Assembly (NCBI GenBank): GCA_022478985.1
Contig: JAKSZP010006607.1
Coordinates: 186,001 to 250,000 of the forward strand
Reading direction: 5' to 3'
Origin: Massospora cicadina
Taxonomy: Eukaryota; Entomophthoromycota; Entomophthoromycetes; Entomophthorales; Entomophthoraceae
Length of the DNA: 64,000 nt
Below are positions 34,600-47,278 of the stretch, one piece after another. The notes beneath the pieces are model-generated. The model was not told where the DNA came from and made no database searches. It was given only the letters and a program-made list of their open reading frames with translations. Every line of letters begins with the position of its first letter. Positions within the stretch are counted from its first letter, which is position 1. Made by a program: the position numbers and the translations under genes.

Positions 34600-36040
34600 G
34601 ACATCATAGAACAAGGGAGATATTAGTCCCAGTGTAATGGATCTGTAGTGGCCTTCTTGCATAATACTGAAACTAGTGTTCAATATGCTTTTTTTATATA
34701 CGTATTAGTTGAAGAGTTGTAGGGCGTTGAGAATAGTTGTGAGCTTTCATGCTCATATCCAAGATTCTAACAAACTTTGAAGTAAAATTCCCCATTGTCG
34801 CATAACAGTACCTGTGGGCAACTGTGCCTAGTAAATATATATTGGTATAAAAAGTTAACAAAAACCTTGGTTCTCTGTTCAGGAATGGCGATTGCTTTGA
34901 CACTTTTTTAAATAATTGATCTCTTCATGAATGAATTGATTTCCTCCTTGGATGCAGATAATTGATCTAAGACATCAAGGCTGATAATATGAAATGGCTG
35001 CTGAGGGGTTTTTGGCTGTTATTTTTACTTGAAATTATGGGGTGTTAGTTTTTTACAAGTTATTTGAGCGTTTAAAACTTCCAATACAGAGTCAAGTATA
35101 CCTTTCAAATAGTGATGCTCCTTGATCCATTCATAAGTTTTTCTGACTTCTCCACGTCTTAAGGTATTATAGATTTCATTATAACTATTATGATTTTTGA
35201 AGTTCGCAAGTAGGGTAGCCAGTCTGTTCTGACTTTCTTGTAAAATAATCTGTCAAGAACGTTCATATTTGTGCATGTCGTTATAACATTTTCTGAACTG
35301 TATTATCTTCGTCCTGTCAAGAATCTGGCTTTGAGAGTAGGTTGTGTAGATGTTCAACTTCACTATCTTCTAGATGTAGTAAGGGCAATATGGTCAGTCC
35401 ATCTACATCCATATGTTCCCTTCCAGCTTGATGGAATATGTCATATCATAGTGCAGAAGTTTGAGACCCCAACAGACTAATCTTTTATGTCGAAGCTATT
35501 ATGATTTGCAGACACCTTGAAGCGTGTTCTGTAACAACTGTAAAGCTTGTACCATTCAAGAAAGGTTGAAAATGTTTTACCACAAGGAGAATATATAGGT
35601 TTTCTTTCACCGTAATGCTATATTTTCCTTAAGCCAGAGCATCATGTTTTAATAAGATGGAGGTCTAATGTCTTCCTCATCCAGTTGTAAGACAATGGCA
35701 CCTATGGTTAAGTTGGAGTCTCTTGTAAACAAGATGAATGGCTTCCCATAATACAGATGTTTTAAATTTGGTCTTCTCTTCAAAATTCCTTCATGGTCTC
35801 AAATGCAGTTCTTTTCTATGTTCCTTACATGAAAGAGGTGTTTTTGGCAAGCAAATGAATAAAAGGTTCAGCAAGCTGAGCGAAATTAGGGATAAATTGA
35901 TGTTAATATTTCTTTATTACTAATAACTCCTGTATGACTCAGAGGCTTTCAAATCAGGATATAAAAGGTTTCTTCACCCTTATTATACATAGGTTGAATT
36001 CCTTCCAATAATATGACACGTCCTAAAATTTCAATTCCTG
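34600..36040 (-). pseudogene. Decayed integrase/RNase H end of gypsy element G4
   Basis: A 69-codon minus-strand piece at 34694-34903 reads SPFLNREPRFLLTFY. That resembles the integrase segment T-P-F-x-x-x-Y-G-x-x-P-R-x-P after the catalytic core. Order (3' of RT on the minus strand, 5' of the left LTR) fits. No DDE residues are legible and no other piece between 34.9 and 36.0 kb is convincing. Confidence 0.4.
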
Positions 36041-36480
36041 TTGGAAGAAGGTACACTTTTCAGGCTTTAATTTTGTATGGTTTTTTCTTAGCATTAGTAA
36101 AATGACTTGAGGTGGTCCAGATAATTAAAAGGTTTTTGATAACACCATTGTGTTATTTAGATATATAATTATTCAGATTAATTTGAGATCTTGCATGATG
36201 TGATCCATCTAACCATTAAAATGAGGCGGGAGCATTGTATAATCCCTGAGGAAGCCAGTTAGGATGGATTAATTCTTCCATTAATATCAACGCGTAATTT
36301 TCTTTGTCCTCTGGAGATAGATTCATCTGCCTATAGCCACTAACGAGGCCCATTATGGAAAAGAAATATGAGCCAGAGATTGAGAGAGAGCATCATCAAT
36401 TTGTGGGATCAAATATCAGTACTTCTTGGTGAGGCTATTTAGCTTCCTATAATCCACCATTATTATGTGACCACAAATTT
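36041..36480 (-). pseudogene. Gypsy reverse transcriptase palm (element G4)
   Basis: Minus-strand text MVDYRKL near 36455 is the V-D-Y-R-x-L-N box. Near 36250 LPQGLYNAPASF matches the M-P-x-G-L-x-N-A-P-x-x-F box, and at 36152-36163 YLNN stands where the catalytic YLDD is expected. Both catalytic aspartates are asparagine (GAT/GAC to AAT/AAC, G-to-A on the coding strand). The rest is broken by stops. Confidence 0.7.
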
Positions 36481-37378
36481 TATAAGTAACAGTGGGGATG
36501 ACCATAGTATGTGTGAGGGCACAAGTAAGCAGGCATCCAATAGTTGCTTGAGCTCTAACGTCATGTATTGCTCCTCTACCTCTAAGTGCTATATGGCTTC
36601 AATTGTATGGGGTGAGTTAACTACATCAATACTTTATATCTATTATTTCATATGGCCATATTAAATCTGATGTAGAAAAAAAATCTTGATAGTTTTCAAG
36701 TAATTGTTGTACTTACTTAGGTTCGTTTTGATTTAACTTATTGTGTAATGGACTATAATAAAGTAAATTAAGTTATTGACAGGTAGCCCAAAATCAAGGC
36801 GAGTACCATTTAATGTGCATTGTAAATTTCTCTAATTGGAGATTATTGACACTTTCCAATCTCTTTATGTTTATTGATAAAAATATTTAATTAGGTAGGT
36901 TTCAAAATAGGAGCTCAATAGGCCACTGAAAAAGCTGGACAAGAACTCTTGGAAAACCTCTTGGTCTAAACCTACTTACCCCATTGACACTAGCAATGTG
37001 TAGCAAGCAGTTTGAGGGTATATGTAGGGTTATATTGGTGGACCACTTTTTGTTCACCTGGTTTCTTTTTGACATAATATATGTCCTATAGCTGGGGGTA
37101 AGTTCAAAGTATGAGATCATACCTGACGACCTTAGGTGATTATGGGTGTGGATTGTTTTTGCATAGGTTGACCAATAAAATTGACTAGATTTAATAGATT
37201 TAAAATGATTTAATTTAGATGGCGATCAGTAATTTTATTTTACTTTCTAAAAAGGCACAACATTGGCACAGTATGAACAATCAGTTAGTCATTACTCATA
37301 ATAATGGTATACATCTCTGGTGGGTGAAAGACATATATCATGTACTTAAGCTTTTTATCATAAGGTAAAAGCTCTAAA

Positions 37379-37624
37379 TCATCTTTTTCTCTCCTTGGTG
37401 GCATAAAATGAAATGCCCTCTGCTTCATCTACTGAGCTAGGTAGATTTTTTATGTTCTTTTCAGTGGTAGAATATTGCAAGGTTAAAGCGGAAACAGGGT
37501 AATCAATCAGAAAATAGTAATTTTTCTTGCTAAAGTATTTATTTCCCAGTAAAAAGGGAACTAAATAATTGAGGAGTGACAATAATACTAATTTGAAATT
37601 GATAAACCCTCCATATTTAATCAT
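37379..37624 (-). pseudogene. Probable gypsy protease C-terminal region (element G4)
   Basis: An 81-codon open piece reads LNYLVPFLLGNKYFSKKNYY followed by FLIDYPVSALTLQY. F-L-L-G-N-x-x-F resembles the I-L-G-x-x-F-L protease end, and it lies about 0.9 kb upstream of the RT box, as in G2 and G3. No catalytic aspartate is seen. Moderate to low certainty. Confidence 0.4.
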
Positions 37625-38255
37625 AAACCGTGTCTTATGAGTCTACCATATTGAATGTGTCTAGGGCAAGTGGAGATCTGGGAAAACTAACTTGCCAACT
37701 CATATTGGAAGAGCAGAGTATGCACCTATCGCCTTGGTGTTATTTTACCCAGAGGTACTTTACCCTTAAGTTTATCATGGTCTGGAGCGATCTTGATCTT
37801 CTTGATTAGTCAAGATGAATCAACATTTATAATGAACCCATATCCAATATAACCATAACTTGGACCTTTTGAATTCCCACTTCCACTTTGATAATGGTTA
37901 CTCCAAGCTTTGATGAAGGACTAACACCTCCTTGAGGCGGAGCATTACATTCAAATTTTGTGCAGTCTCAGGATAATTATTCTTGATCTCTAGGAGACTG
38001 TGAATGCTCAAGATGGGTCATATAACAATGCAAGGAACTTATCAGCATTGTTGTCTGGATCAATTACCCTGGGACACCTAATAACCAGACTGAGGTAAAT
38101 GCCTCCAGGAACTTTGGCATCATCAATGCTTCAAAAATTCAACTGATACAGAATGGTGAGCTCAGAGGGTGAGCCTAAAACTTAATAGCATGTATACACG
38201 TTTACAATTCAGAGTCATCACCAGGTCATTCTCAATGCAAACAAGATGAGCGATT

Positions 38256-39079
38256 GGCTTTGAGCTAGTTAGGGTAAGCTGGGGCCTCCGCGTGGCACAA
38301 CCAGGGAAATCCTGTGGAAACATGGGCTAGCAGCTAACACCAGAACCCAAAAAGGCATGTTGGTCGGGTCCTGTAGTGGCCTGAAAGAAGTGCGGCATGG
38401 TAGTGATGACTGTGCCACCTGTTCTTAAAAGTGTATACCACTACCTGAGGGGAGAATATGGGCAGGAAGGGGGGCACAAGTCAGGCAAAGTGCCTGTCAA
38501 ACGGCCTCCCTACAAGCTGGGGTTTCATGGGTGCATACCCCAGGACAGGGGAGGAAAAATCCTTATTGGCTGAGCTTTGGTGCATCTGCCTACAATAAAT
38601 GCGACGGCTTTCCAAGTTGGCCTGAAGCTTGGCTAGCTGCCAGTATAGTTGGCATTATCTGTCTGGTGGCAAAAGTAATAATGCAAGAAAGTTGCATTTT
38701 ATCCAAAAGAACTTCACATCTTCCTGGACAAAAAGGGGCCAGAGAGCAAAACTCTACAAAAAAGCTGGTGACAAAGGGGGGCTTTGGCTTCTCCACCCTC
38801 AGGGGCCTTAAACCTGGGGTAATTTGGGTCTTATTCACCGCAAGGGGGATGAGAGGCATATCACCTGTCCAAGCTGGTGCAGACGAACTTCCCAGTACTT
38901 AAACAGGGCGGGCATATGTCAGTTTAGGGGGTAGCGTGAGCAACTCAAAACACGGTCAGGCCCACATTTTAAGTGGTGCTTGGATTTGCGCAGCCCTAGT
39001 GCGGTAGGTGGCAGTACCCCAGGACCACACCCTGCAATAGTTGCCTGCACTAGGAGTCCCTCAGGGCTTTCAAAACTCA
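38256..39079. mobile_element. 824-bp GC-richer insertion in G4, unclassified
   Basis: It is flanked by AAGATGAGCGATT (38243-38255) and AAGATGGGCGATT (39080-39092), a 13-bp direct repeat with one difference, inside the gag/protease part of G4. The composition is visibly richer in G and C than the element around it. The ends show no LTR or convincing inverted repeats and no clear A run. It contains a 123-codon plus-strand frame (38531-38902, includes KSTSHLPGQKG-like text) with no motif I know. The duplication length suggests a retroposed (LINE- or SINE-type) sequence; this is inference. Confidence 0.55.
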
Positions 39080-39092
39080 AAGATGGGCGATT

Positions 39093-41121
39093 AACAATGT
39101 TTTGCTTTCAGGTACTTTAGGTCAGTCAGCTTATGAGGTACTTAACCCTTAGCCAAACTCCCTTTTCTCTGCTTAGCAAGGTCAGGATTCTTCATTAAAC
39201 ATATATACTTGGTATGTTTATTTTTCTCACAGTAGTTGCATCATGGCTTCTTCTCCTCATTAGGTTTTGACTTTTCTACGGTATAAAATATAGTTTTTGT
39301 AGGCCCTTTCAAGAGTTCTATGGCGTGTGTATATCAACCACATTGAGCCAGGCTCTTTTAATGTCCTATATGGTTTTAAAGCCTCATTTACAGACGCAAA
39401 GTGCATGGTTAGATCACGATTACTATGAAAAACAGAAACAGTGGCAGCTACGGCATTGTCTATTTAAGCATCTTTGTGGTCAACATCATTTGAGACTCAG
39501 TATAAAAGTAATCTGAAAATTTGGGTAAGATTTCATTATGCATAGTGCATTCCTTAAGAAGGCCTGCTTCCTCATACTTCAGCTTTTCTTAAAACCAGAT
39601 TTTTGATGAGCATTTTCTTCATTTCCTTGCAAGTGTAAAAGTCGTCCATATAAGTTACTATAGCCTCTTGATCCAAACAGCTTAAACAAGATAAAATATG
39701 CATATCCCTTTGATGATCAGTCACACCTTGCATTTCAGCTTTAAAAAATGTAGAGGAAAGACGTGATACTCCCTTCTCCAGTTGTAGACTTGTACTTGAA
39801 GTTGAGTTTAAGGTAGTTGCCTCAAATCCTGTAATGACCTATACTCCAGGAGCTTCAGATTCAGTAATTTAGTATATGTGTTTTTTGTTTAACTTAATAT
39901 GAGAGTAGAAATATAATGATCACTTAGAGAATTGTGATGTAGTTTTATTTCTTCAAAGTAAAGTTTGGTGAGACCTCCACATATTAATCTTTCTTTTGAG
40001 ATTTACTTCATCATTCTTTAGGTTCTCAACGCAGATGCTCAGATCATAGATTGTTTAATAGCAGATAAGTGGTGTAATTGCGTGAGTTTTTTTCATCCTC
40101 TAAAACTCCAATGCGCCAATTACCTCGGTCATCTCTTTACATTCAGTTCTTCGTTGAGGCTTACCTTTCTTAGCTTTCAGCTCTTCTGTAAGAGTATTTC
40201 AGTGTTTCTCAACTTTGTCAAGGCGGTGGTAGACTTGATTAATGTCTTTTTAAACTAAGCGATTTTCCACTCATGTTACTCTTCAATTTGTTGAGTAACT
40301 CACAATTCAATGGGTAGACACTTGGGTCACACGTGATGCCAGATCCTGCTCACCACAGGCGACTTTGAATATAATATTTTGAGTTATATATTAGATCTCA
40401 GAGGTTTGATGAGCCTCCAGATTAATAATTCGTCATAGGGCTTGCTCTAGCCATATTTGAGGAGAGTGACCTGAGATTCCTCCTAATGATGGCTAATAGA
40501 AGCTTTGCTGCCATTTCACCATGACCTTTAATTCCTTGTTTTCAGAGCTCTTGGGCAAAGACGTCAAGTAATTTTTTTGGTATATTCATTTTTCTCCTCA
40601 ATTTCCTTTCAGAGATGCTTCATAACTTCCTCCACATACTTTATACACTAGAAACATTGGTCTCCATTTGTGTATGAAATTTTATAATAAATGAACAATT
40701 CGCAATAATCAATCATTGGTTTACCCTATACTTGAGATTCTAAACTATATACCTGATTGGAGGCCAACCATTTAGCTATTTGAGTATTGATATGATGGTG
40801 GAGTTCCTCATTATGGACTCCTATAAAGTTCATGATAGGGCGCAGGGTGTTTGAATGGCATATTGTAGAGTATAAGATTCAAACTTATATTATATGTCTC
40901 TAGGTGAACATTAGAATCATATAGTTCCTTAGAGTCCTGTCCACGGTGGATGCCATTTTGCAGCTGGCCCTTTCTTATGGGTAATGGCTCCACAAAGTAA
41001 ATCTCAAACTTCTTCATTGGAATTCTACATTAGATGAAGAGATTTGGGAATCTTCACTATTTTTAGACTTCAAATTTAATATTATGTAGACTGCCCATTC
41101 ATTAATCTTCTTCACCATTAC
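39093..41121 (-). pseudogene. Gypsy gag with intact CCHC zinc knuckle (element G4)
   Basis: The minus strand starts at ATG 41121 with MVKKINEWAVYIILNLKSKN and soon decays. At 39199-39240 it reads CNYCEKNKHTKYIC, a complete C-x2-C-x4-H-x4-C knuckle of the gag nucleocapsid part. The 68-codon open piece at 40811-41017 lies near the N-terminus. Stops are frequent between. The 824-bp insertion sits just downstream of the knuckle on the minus strand. Confidence 0.6.
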
Positions 41122-41129
41122 TGTTGTGC

Positions 41130-42327
41130 ACCCAGTAGGTGTAAGTCTTGGAGAACATCCCCTGGCTGTTGATCTAGCCAATTTCCCGTTACCAAGTAAA
41201 AAGGCACCAAAGAGGATGGCGATACCCCTCGTTACTCAGGGCGATCTCACTCATGTAGTAGACAAGCGATGGATAACAGCCCTTCCACTTCAGATCCCAC
41301 CCCAGTACCCACGCTCACCTCAGCAGAACTGTTATGGGGATTTAGCGAAATCTGAGCTGAAATTTGCTGAATTGAAATTGGCCAGATTTAATTTAAGTGG
41401 CAACCTGGCCAATGCCCAAAACTCAAATGGTCAAATAAACTTGAAGACTGAGGTATTGGCTGGAATGCCTGATGGTTGCGATTTGATCAATAAGCTGATA
41501 GAGCTAACATTAGGTGCCATTGACAAGGGTTCAAAACCCTCTGTTGGCAATTCGGGCATAGTGGCAAAATGTGATGCCTTTGACTGAACAAATGGTCCAG
41601 TGACCGAGCGTGGGCGGGTTGGGTGTCCTGAACCCATTCCAAACCAAATGGTCCCACCCCTATGTGGGGTGGCCTTGGGATACCCATTGCTCATTGGACC
41701 AAACATCATTATGCCAATTATCAGCAATGTAACTGAGCTCTGATTTGGATGTTTGAGGTCAAACTGACAGTGACTCGGCCCACCACCAAATTTTGCAATG
41801 TCAGTTCTCAGTTAACAAAGCCCCCATTCCCAAACAATTTGCCAGTTAGGTAAGATTGTGGGTCCCAATCCTGGCTTTGCCACTACCCCAATCGAATACT
41901 ATTTAATCAGTTGCATCACACTGTGAATTTTTGTTGGTCGATTTTTCTTCCCTAAATACCTATTAAAAATTCTTTCCCAAAAATTATTTTTATATGTTAA
42001 AAATTAAGCCGCCTTACCCACCGACGCTCTCATACCCCTTGGGGTTAACGGCTGTGTGCATCTGGTACTTTATTTTGCGCCAATATGCTATTCTGGCTCA
42101 CTGGAAGATATTGAAGGAAACCTTTCTGTTTCCATATTCGTCATATTAGCAGCAGTGCTCCAGGCATTCTGGTTTGCTGTTCAGATGCTCTGGTATCTGG
42201 GCTGGCAGGCCAGTCTAATCTTTACTTGCTGTTCACATGACAATAGGTCACACTATCAGTCAATTGTCTTCCATGGTGCGATCAATTAGATGCAGGTATT
42301 GTTAATCGTTGGATGAGCCCCTTTAAT
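41130..42327. mobile_element. About 1.2-kb GC-richer insertion between G4 gag and its 5' LTR
   Basis: An LTR element should have only a short leader here, but about 1.2 kb separates the gag start from the LTR. Its core (about 41590-41700) is homologous in reverse orientation to 44530-44660: shared blocks AAGGCCACCCCA, ATGGGTTTGG/ATGGGTTCAG, ACAACCTGCCCGCACCTGGTCACT and its diverged partner. The 153-codon plus-strand frame at 41126-41587 has no recognised domain. Exact ends and target duplication were not found. A solo LTR of the 44-45 kb family is the likeliest reading. Confidence 0.5.
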
Positions 42328-43071
42328 GAGCAGCAGCTTTTTGGGCTTCCATTTTTGTGGCTTGATGATGCTGTACCCAAGAATCCTGGCATTTAGTACA
42401 TAAGGCATTCTAAGACTCATAAAAGTATTATCTTAAAGGGTACCAAGTCACACTTAGGTCCCAGCAACTAGAGTACTTATACTATGGTAAGTACAGCGAA
42501 AGGAACTCCTTGAACTTATGTACCAAAAAGTGGGCTAGAATTAGTGATATAACTTTATTGTAATACAGAATAGGGTTTTTACATTACAATAAACCATATG
42601 TAACCCCATAAGGAAAAGATTAATTAGGTGTAATAGAGGGGGAAATCCAGATGGGAGGCGCTTGCTCAGGTAATGCAACATGATTGTACAATGCCTTTGT
42701 AGCTATTATTAATAATACAAAAAGGTATGTTGAATGTACTAAGTTGGATTAGACTTGGTATCAATTAGATCACTGATAGGGAAGATTATTGATTAACCTT
42801 TTTGTGTGTTCATCTTATTTTATTGCTCCAAGTGCCACCTAGTGTAATGGTCACCTGACATTCTGATGATCCTTAATTTTGAATAGAAAGGATTTCACTT
42901 AGGGGCTATCTCAAACTCAAATTGTTTTTACAGAATTTTCCTAGTGTTGATTTAAGCCTCATTGACTATTTGTTTCCATACAATTTAATAAATGTGACAT
43001 TTTTAACTCCATTCTTCAGTCGATGTGTCAATTTTATCACTGGATTCAAATGCTTGATATTTTTTCCATCA
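42328..43071 (-). repeat. 5' LTR of gypsy element G4
   Basis: It matches the left G4 LTR and has the same 744-bp length once LINE-A is removed. On the minus strand it starts TGATGGAAAAAATATC and ends near the insertion at 41.1-42.3 kb. It provides the uninterrupted counterpart that shows LINE-A landed inside an LTR. The PBS expected at about 42.3 kb is not visible. Confidence 0.8.
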
Positions 43072-43789
43072 TTTCTGATATCCTGATATCAGACTTGACA
43101 GGATCAAAAATAAGGGAAAGTCAATTTTTATTGAAAAAGTATCTTTTAGGATGGTACTCCACTGATATTTGTTCAAAACTAGCATGCACCCGATTATGAT
43201 GTAGATTTTGCTGGTATCTTTCAGATTTAATTGTCAATTTTTTCTCTATAATCTTGAACCCCCTTTAAAATGTGCTCAAACTAGCTATTTGTCCAAACCC
43301 GTTATTATTGTAACATAAAATTAACTCATATATATAAGATTGGAAAAACATATAATTTTTAATCAACATTGATGAAAATAAAATTGCCTGGCTAGTGCAT
43401 TAAGGTAGGCTTTGGTCTTCAACTGGATTAAGAGTTGTGTAATTTTTTTTGGATATCAAGGAGATCCCATTTTCATTTCATGAATGCATGAGTATTGATA
43501 GGTCTAGCACAGGATAAATATCTCAAAAGAAACTATGGGATTCCTAATGATTGAAAAGCACCATTTTGGGAAAACATGGTGTCCAGCAGAAAACATTTCA
43601 ACTGACATTTGCTGGTGTTCAGTCTTTGCAAGATATCAAGAAGCATATACTTACTCGTTTTTGGGTGCTGTTAGTTCTATATTAATAGAGTGTAAACAAT
43701 AACCTTAAATGCTCATCAGGTCGTTTAGCTTTGGTATTAAATTAGAGTAAATTTAATCCCATATCAGTTAGTATTAAAGTTGCATACAT

Positions 43790-43960
43790 GCTAGTGGATT
43801 ATTTTACAACATAAACTTAGTTTTTGTCATAGCTCATAGGGTTCTTAATTTTATTTGGCCTTTAGTCACTTTGTAAGTTTATCAATAATTACAATTATAA
43901 ATTTGTTTTTTGCATAACTGTTTGGTAGTGGGCCTAAAACATCAATAGGGATGGTGTCAT
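43790..43960 (-). pseudogene. Gypsy integrase core fragment (element G5)
   Basis: The minus strand reads DTIPIDVLGPLPNSYAKNKF directly followed by IIVIIDKLTK. This is the start of the Ty3/gypsy integrase core (pattern D-x-x-G-P-L-P-x-S-x-x-x-x-x-I-x-V-x-I-D-x-L-T-K) with the first catalytic aspartate present. Later parts are lost to stops. It lies outside the G4 LTR, so it belongs to an older element into which G4 probably inserted. Confidence 0.7.
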
Positions 43961-44099
43961 GATAGCGGTAAATATAAGTTTAAGGCCGATCTGCCAGTCT
44001 GGATGCTGAAACACCCAAATGACAAGTCTGAATGCCAGAGGTGCTGGTGCATGAATGACGTTTAGTTGATTGGGAAAGATATTTCCATCGAGTTACAAT

Positions 44100-45430
44100 G
44101 GATCATGAATTTGAATAAGAACCCAGCTACAAACCAGGCTACTATGGCCCCTGGGCCCATGGGTTTGAGAGCTGGTAAAATTGGGATTGGGATAGGGTTT
44201 TTGAATTTTGTCATAATAGAAAATAAGGATTTCAGGAAATGAGATTTTATTAGATTAAAATTAAAATACCATCAATTTTCTCACTATATTATGATTGATT
44301 ACATAGATGATTAATTCGGGGAATAGCTTAGAAAGACTTGGGACTGGAGCCCTCAAGATTCAACCTACTCCGGTGAACTTTGAGCAAAAAGGGGGGAAAC
44401 AAATTTTACTGTGAACTGACTTCATAAATTGCCAGCAATGCGCTGAGTTTCTTTTGGTTTGACCTCAGATTACTGAATTACAGTTTTACCATGTTTCTGA
44501 TGGTTATTATGATGGCATCTCACCCAACAGGTGATGGGAACCTCCAAAGGCCACCCCAAGTACAGGCAATCCCAAGCGGTCAAAAATGGGTTTGGGATAC
44601 ACAACCTGCCCGCACCTGGTCACTTTGGCATCTCTTTGTCCAAGCGAGGTGCGTTGAATAATGATTCAAATTTTTGAGGGAAAGGTTTTGGGCTGGCGTC
44701 AACATTTGACAATGGCTGTACATGCCCATAGGGCTTTGTCCCTGATGTTTTCAAGGGGATTTATAAATTCAAAACAATATTTCCCAATGGCCCAATGCCA
44801 TTGGTGAGTTTAACTAAGGATTCATCACTAACACTTTATTAATAAGAGTTCACAACCATTGGTCTTTGTCAACAATGTTTTTGAAGCAGGTTTAGGACTG
44901 ATAACAATATTTCCAATAGCCTGATGCCATTGGCGATTTTTGCTGAGAATTTGGCACTTAATTCCCCAATAACTTCTTTGCGAACCCATTAGGCTTCATT
45001 GCTGTGGGTTTAAGGCTTCTGTTAGAAAATTGACTATGGGCTCTTCTAGTTGGAAGGCAAACCAGTATGAAGGCTGGACATCCCTTGTCATTTCATTTTA
45101 GGCGATGGGGCCAGCAGCGCTGGTTAACCCCTTGGCATGTCACCTGCGCCATTTGGGGATCCCCTTAGCCTAAACTCCAACCAACAAAATCTAATATAAA
45201 TATAAAACAAAAGGTAGATTAAACAAAGGGAGATATTTATTGAGAAGTAAGCGCCAGGTATTTATACTACTTACAAAAGGGCTACTGCACCCACCGCTGA
45301 CCTATAGGCTCTTCCACTGGTTCTTCCAACCAACCATTATTATTCTTCTACTGCACTATTCTCTTCCCTGGCGTTGGCCCTCTCACTTTACCTTCCTGAT
45401 GTCTGAATTAGTTTTGGCTCATCATTGGCC
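44100..45430. repeat. GC-richer dispersed repeat, inverted relative to 41.1-42.3 kb
   Basis: The core at about 44530-44660 aligns to the reverse complement of about 41590-41700. Composition differs from the AT-rich surroundings. It contains repeated phrases such as GATGCCATTGG (near 44800 and 44920) and TATTTCCAATGG/TATTTCCCAATGG. No coding frame is convincing. It interrupts the G5 integrase region, since pol sequence upstream of 43960 does not continue. Confidence 0.45.
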
Positions 45431-47182
45431 TTAAGTCACCGGTGAGCCATACAAATAATTAATCTAAATAATTGTCAATTTTGGGTTAACCTTTAAGTTG
45501 ATTATAATGCGCCAAAAACAACTTCAGTCACTAGCTTTGACTCGGAATATCTTGGCATCTCGCCAACACCTCTTCTCAACTTATCTTGGTAAAATGTTTA
45601 AAAATCACCTTATTTAGGCGATAATTGATTTTAACTAAATGAGGCACCAGAAACATCCTCGGCCACCTTGAACTCATAATTTTCAGATCTGCCAATATCA
45701 AATAAATAGTACATTCAATGAAATCATTGATGAACAATTGAAGCAAATACATCAACTTTACACTGGAAATCCCACAACAGTCCATGAATGGCAGTTGGCG
45801 TCAAACAATGATTCTTCTGACTGATACCAATTGGATCATCCATAGCTATTAGTTGCTGGTGATCCTTATACTAATTCAGGGTCAACAATTGGCTCCACTC
45901 TAACCTACTTTCAAAATTGGCAGAATAATAATTTCAGCTCAACACAAATTGGGGAGCAACTAACCAGCAATCACATTAAATCATATGAAATTCAGTCAAT
46001 AAGCCATTCTGCTGGGATTGGCCATTTCATCCCAAATAACGCTAGATCATTTGAGGATTCCACCTGGTTAAAATTCTGACAGCTTCCAAATTCTGATTTT
46101 GAGGGCTTAGTGCCATCAGCTTCATAAGATCTTTATGGCCCAAGGGTGGTGGTTTTTAATTATTTTGGCACAATTATCCTCAAATCTCCAAACTAGTTCA
46201 CAGAGATAATTGTGGGGACAGTGGTGAGATCTTCAAGGGATTGGCTTTCACCCATTGCTCATCTATCACATGGGTGATATCGCCTTGTGAAACAAGAGGG
46301 AAGACTTCCCTTTTTCCCCTTTTTGTTGAGAAGAGAAACACTACCTGGTCCAGGCAGCGGGGACGCTCCCCCAGACTTACAGATGGTGTGACAAGAGCTT
46401 ATTGATTCAAATAATTTATAAGAGATGGCTTTTATCATGGGGTTTCAGTGTGGCATACTTTTCAACAGCTGAGGGTCTCATGAATATAAAGTTGCATTGA
46501 TTCTCAATAATAATTCAGCTTTAACTGCTCAAGCATCTTCTTAAAATGCTTAAGCCATGTCACATTGTGAGACCCATTAACTTTATTTTTTTGTTCCATC
46601 AGCCTTGGTATTCAATATTTATGGTCATTGATAATTTTATAAAGCTTCACATCTGTAATAATATTATTCCCTAGTTTCGCCAAGGAGCACTGAAGTCCCT
46701 TGGTTCTTTGTCATATTAATAGATTATCAATTTATTAGATAAATATTATCAATATTGGCTGCTAAGGCCACATTTGTTATTTGATGGGTTTCTCCATTAA
46801 AGTGGAAAGGAAATTAGGTAGAACAAACCAGGTAATTGTCCATAAGAAAAAGATTACCCCAGAAAGGATTCTGCCTGTCCTCATAGAACTATTATGCAGG
46901 TGAATAATTCTTTGGATAAGGGCTAAAGATATTCTTAAATTAATAGTGCTCTTTGTCACCGAGAGGGATAAGAGAGGCCACAAAATGACTTAGTGAATTG
47001 TATTAATCCAGGTATTAAGGATGCATTCTTAATAGTTTATATAACCATCTTTGTAAAATTTGATTTAATGCTGATCTTTATTATTTTAAGCTAGAACTGC
47101 AAAAAAAACTCAGAGTTGTGGAATGCATTACTTAAATTTTGTATATAAAGTCAAGAAGAAAATCAGATAAAATTGTTTATGT
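45431..47182. other. AT-rich decayed sequence, nothing assigned
   Basis: No frame with recognisable domains. A pyrimidine-rich/GC patch at about 46300-46375 stands out but has no motif. Possibly further parts of G5. Confidence 0.25.
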
Positions 47183-47278
47183 ATGAAGAGATCATTCTGC
47201 TTTTCTTTCTCGTAACAATCACTTTAGTTACTATGATTTGATTTAAACAGCAGTTTTGGATAATCACACACAGGAAAT

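Noticed and set aside
38531..38902. 123-codon plus-strand frame as a gene
   Set aside because: No domain, within a non-coding-looking insertion with a target duplication; overlapping frames on both strands are equally long.
41126..41587. 153-codon plus-strand frame as a gene
   Set aside because: No recognised motif; the region is a dispersed repeat whose inverted relative at 44-45 kb has no matching frame.
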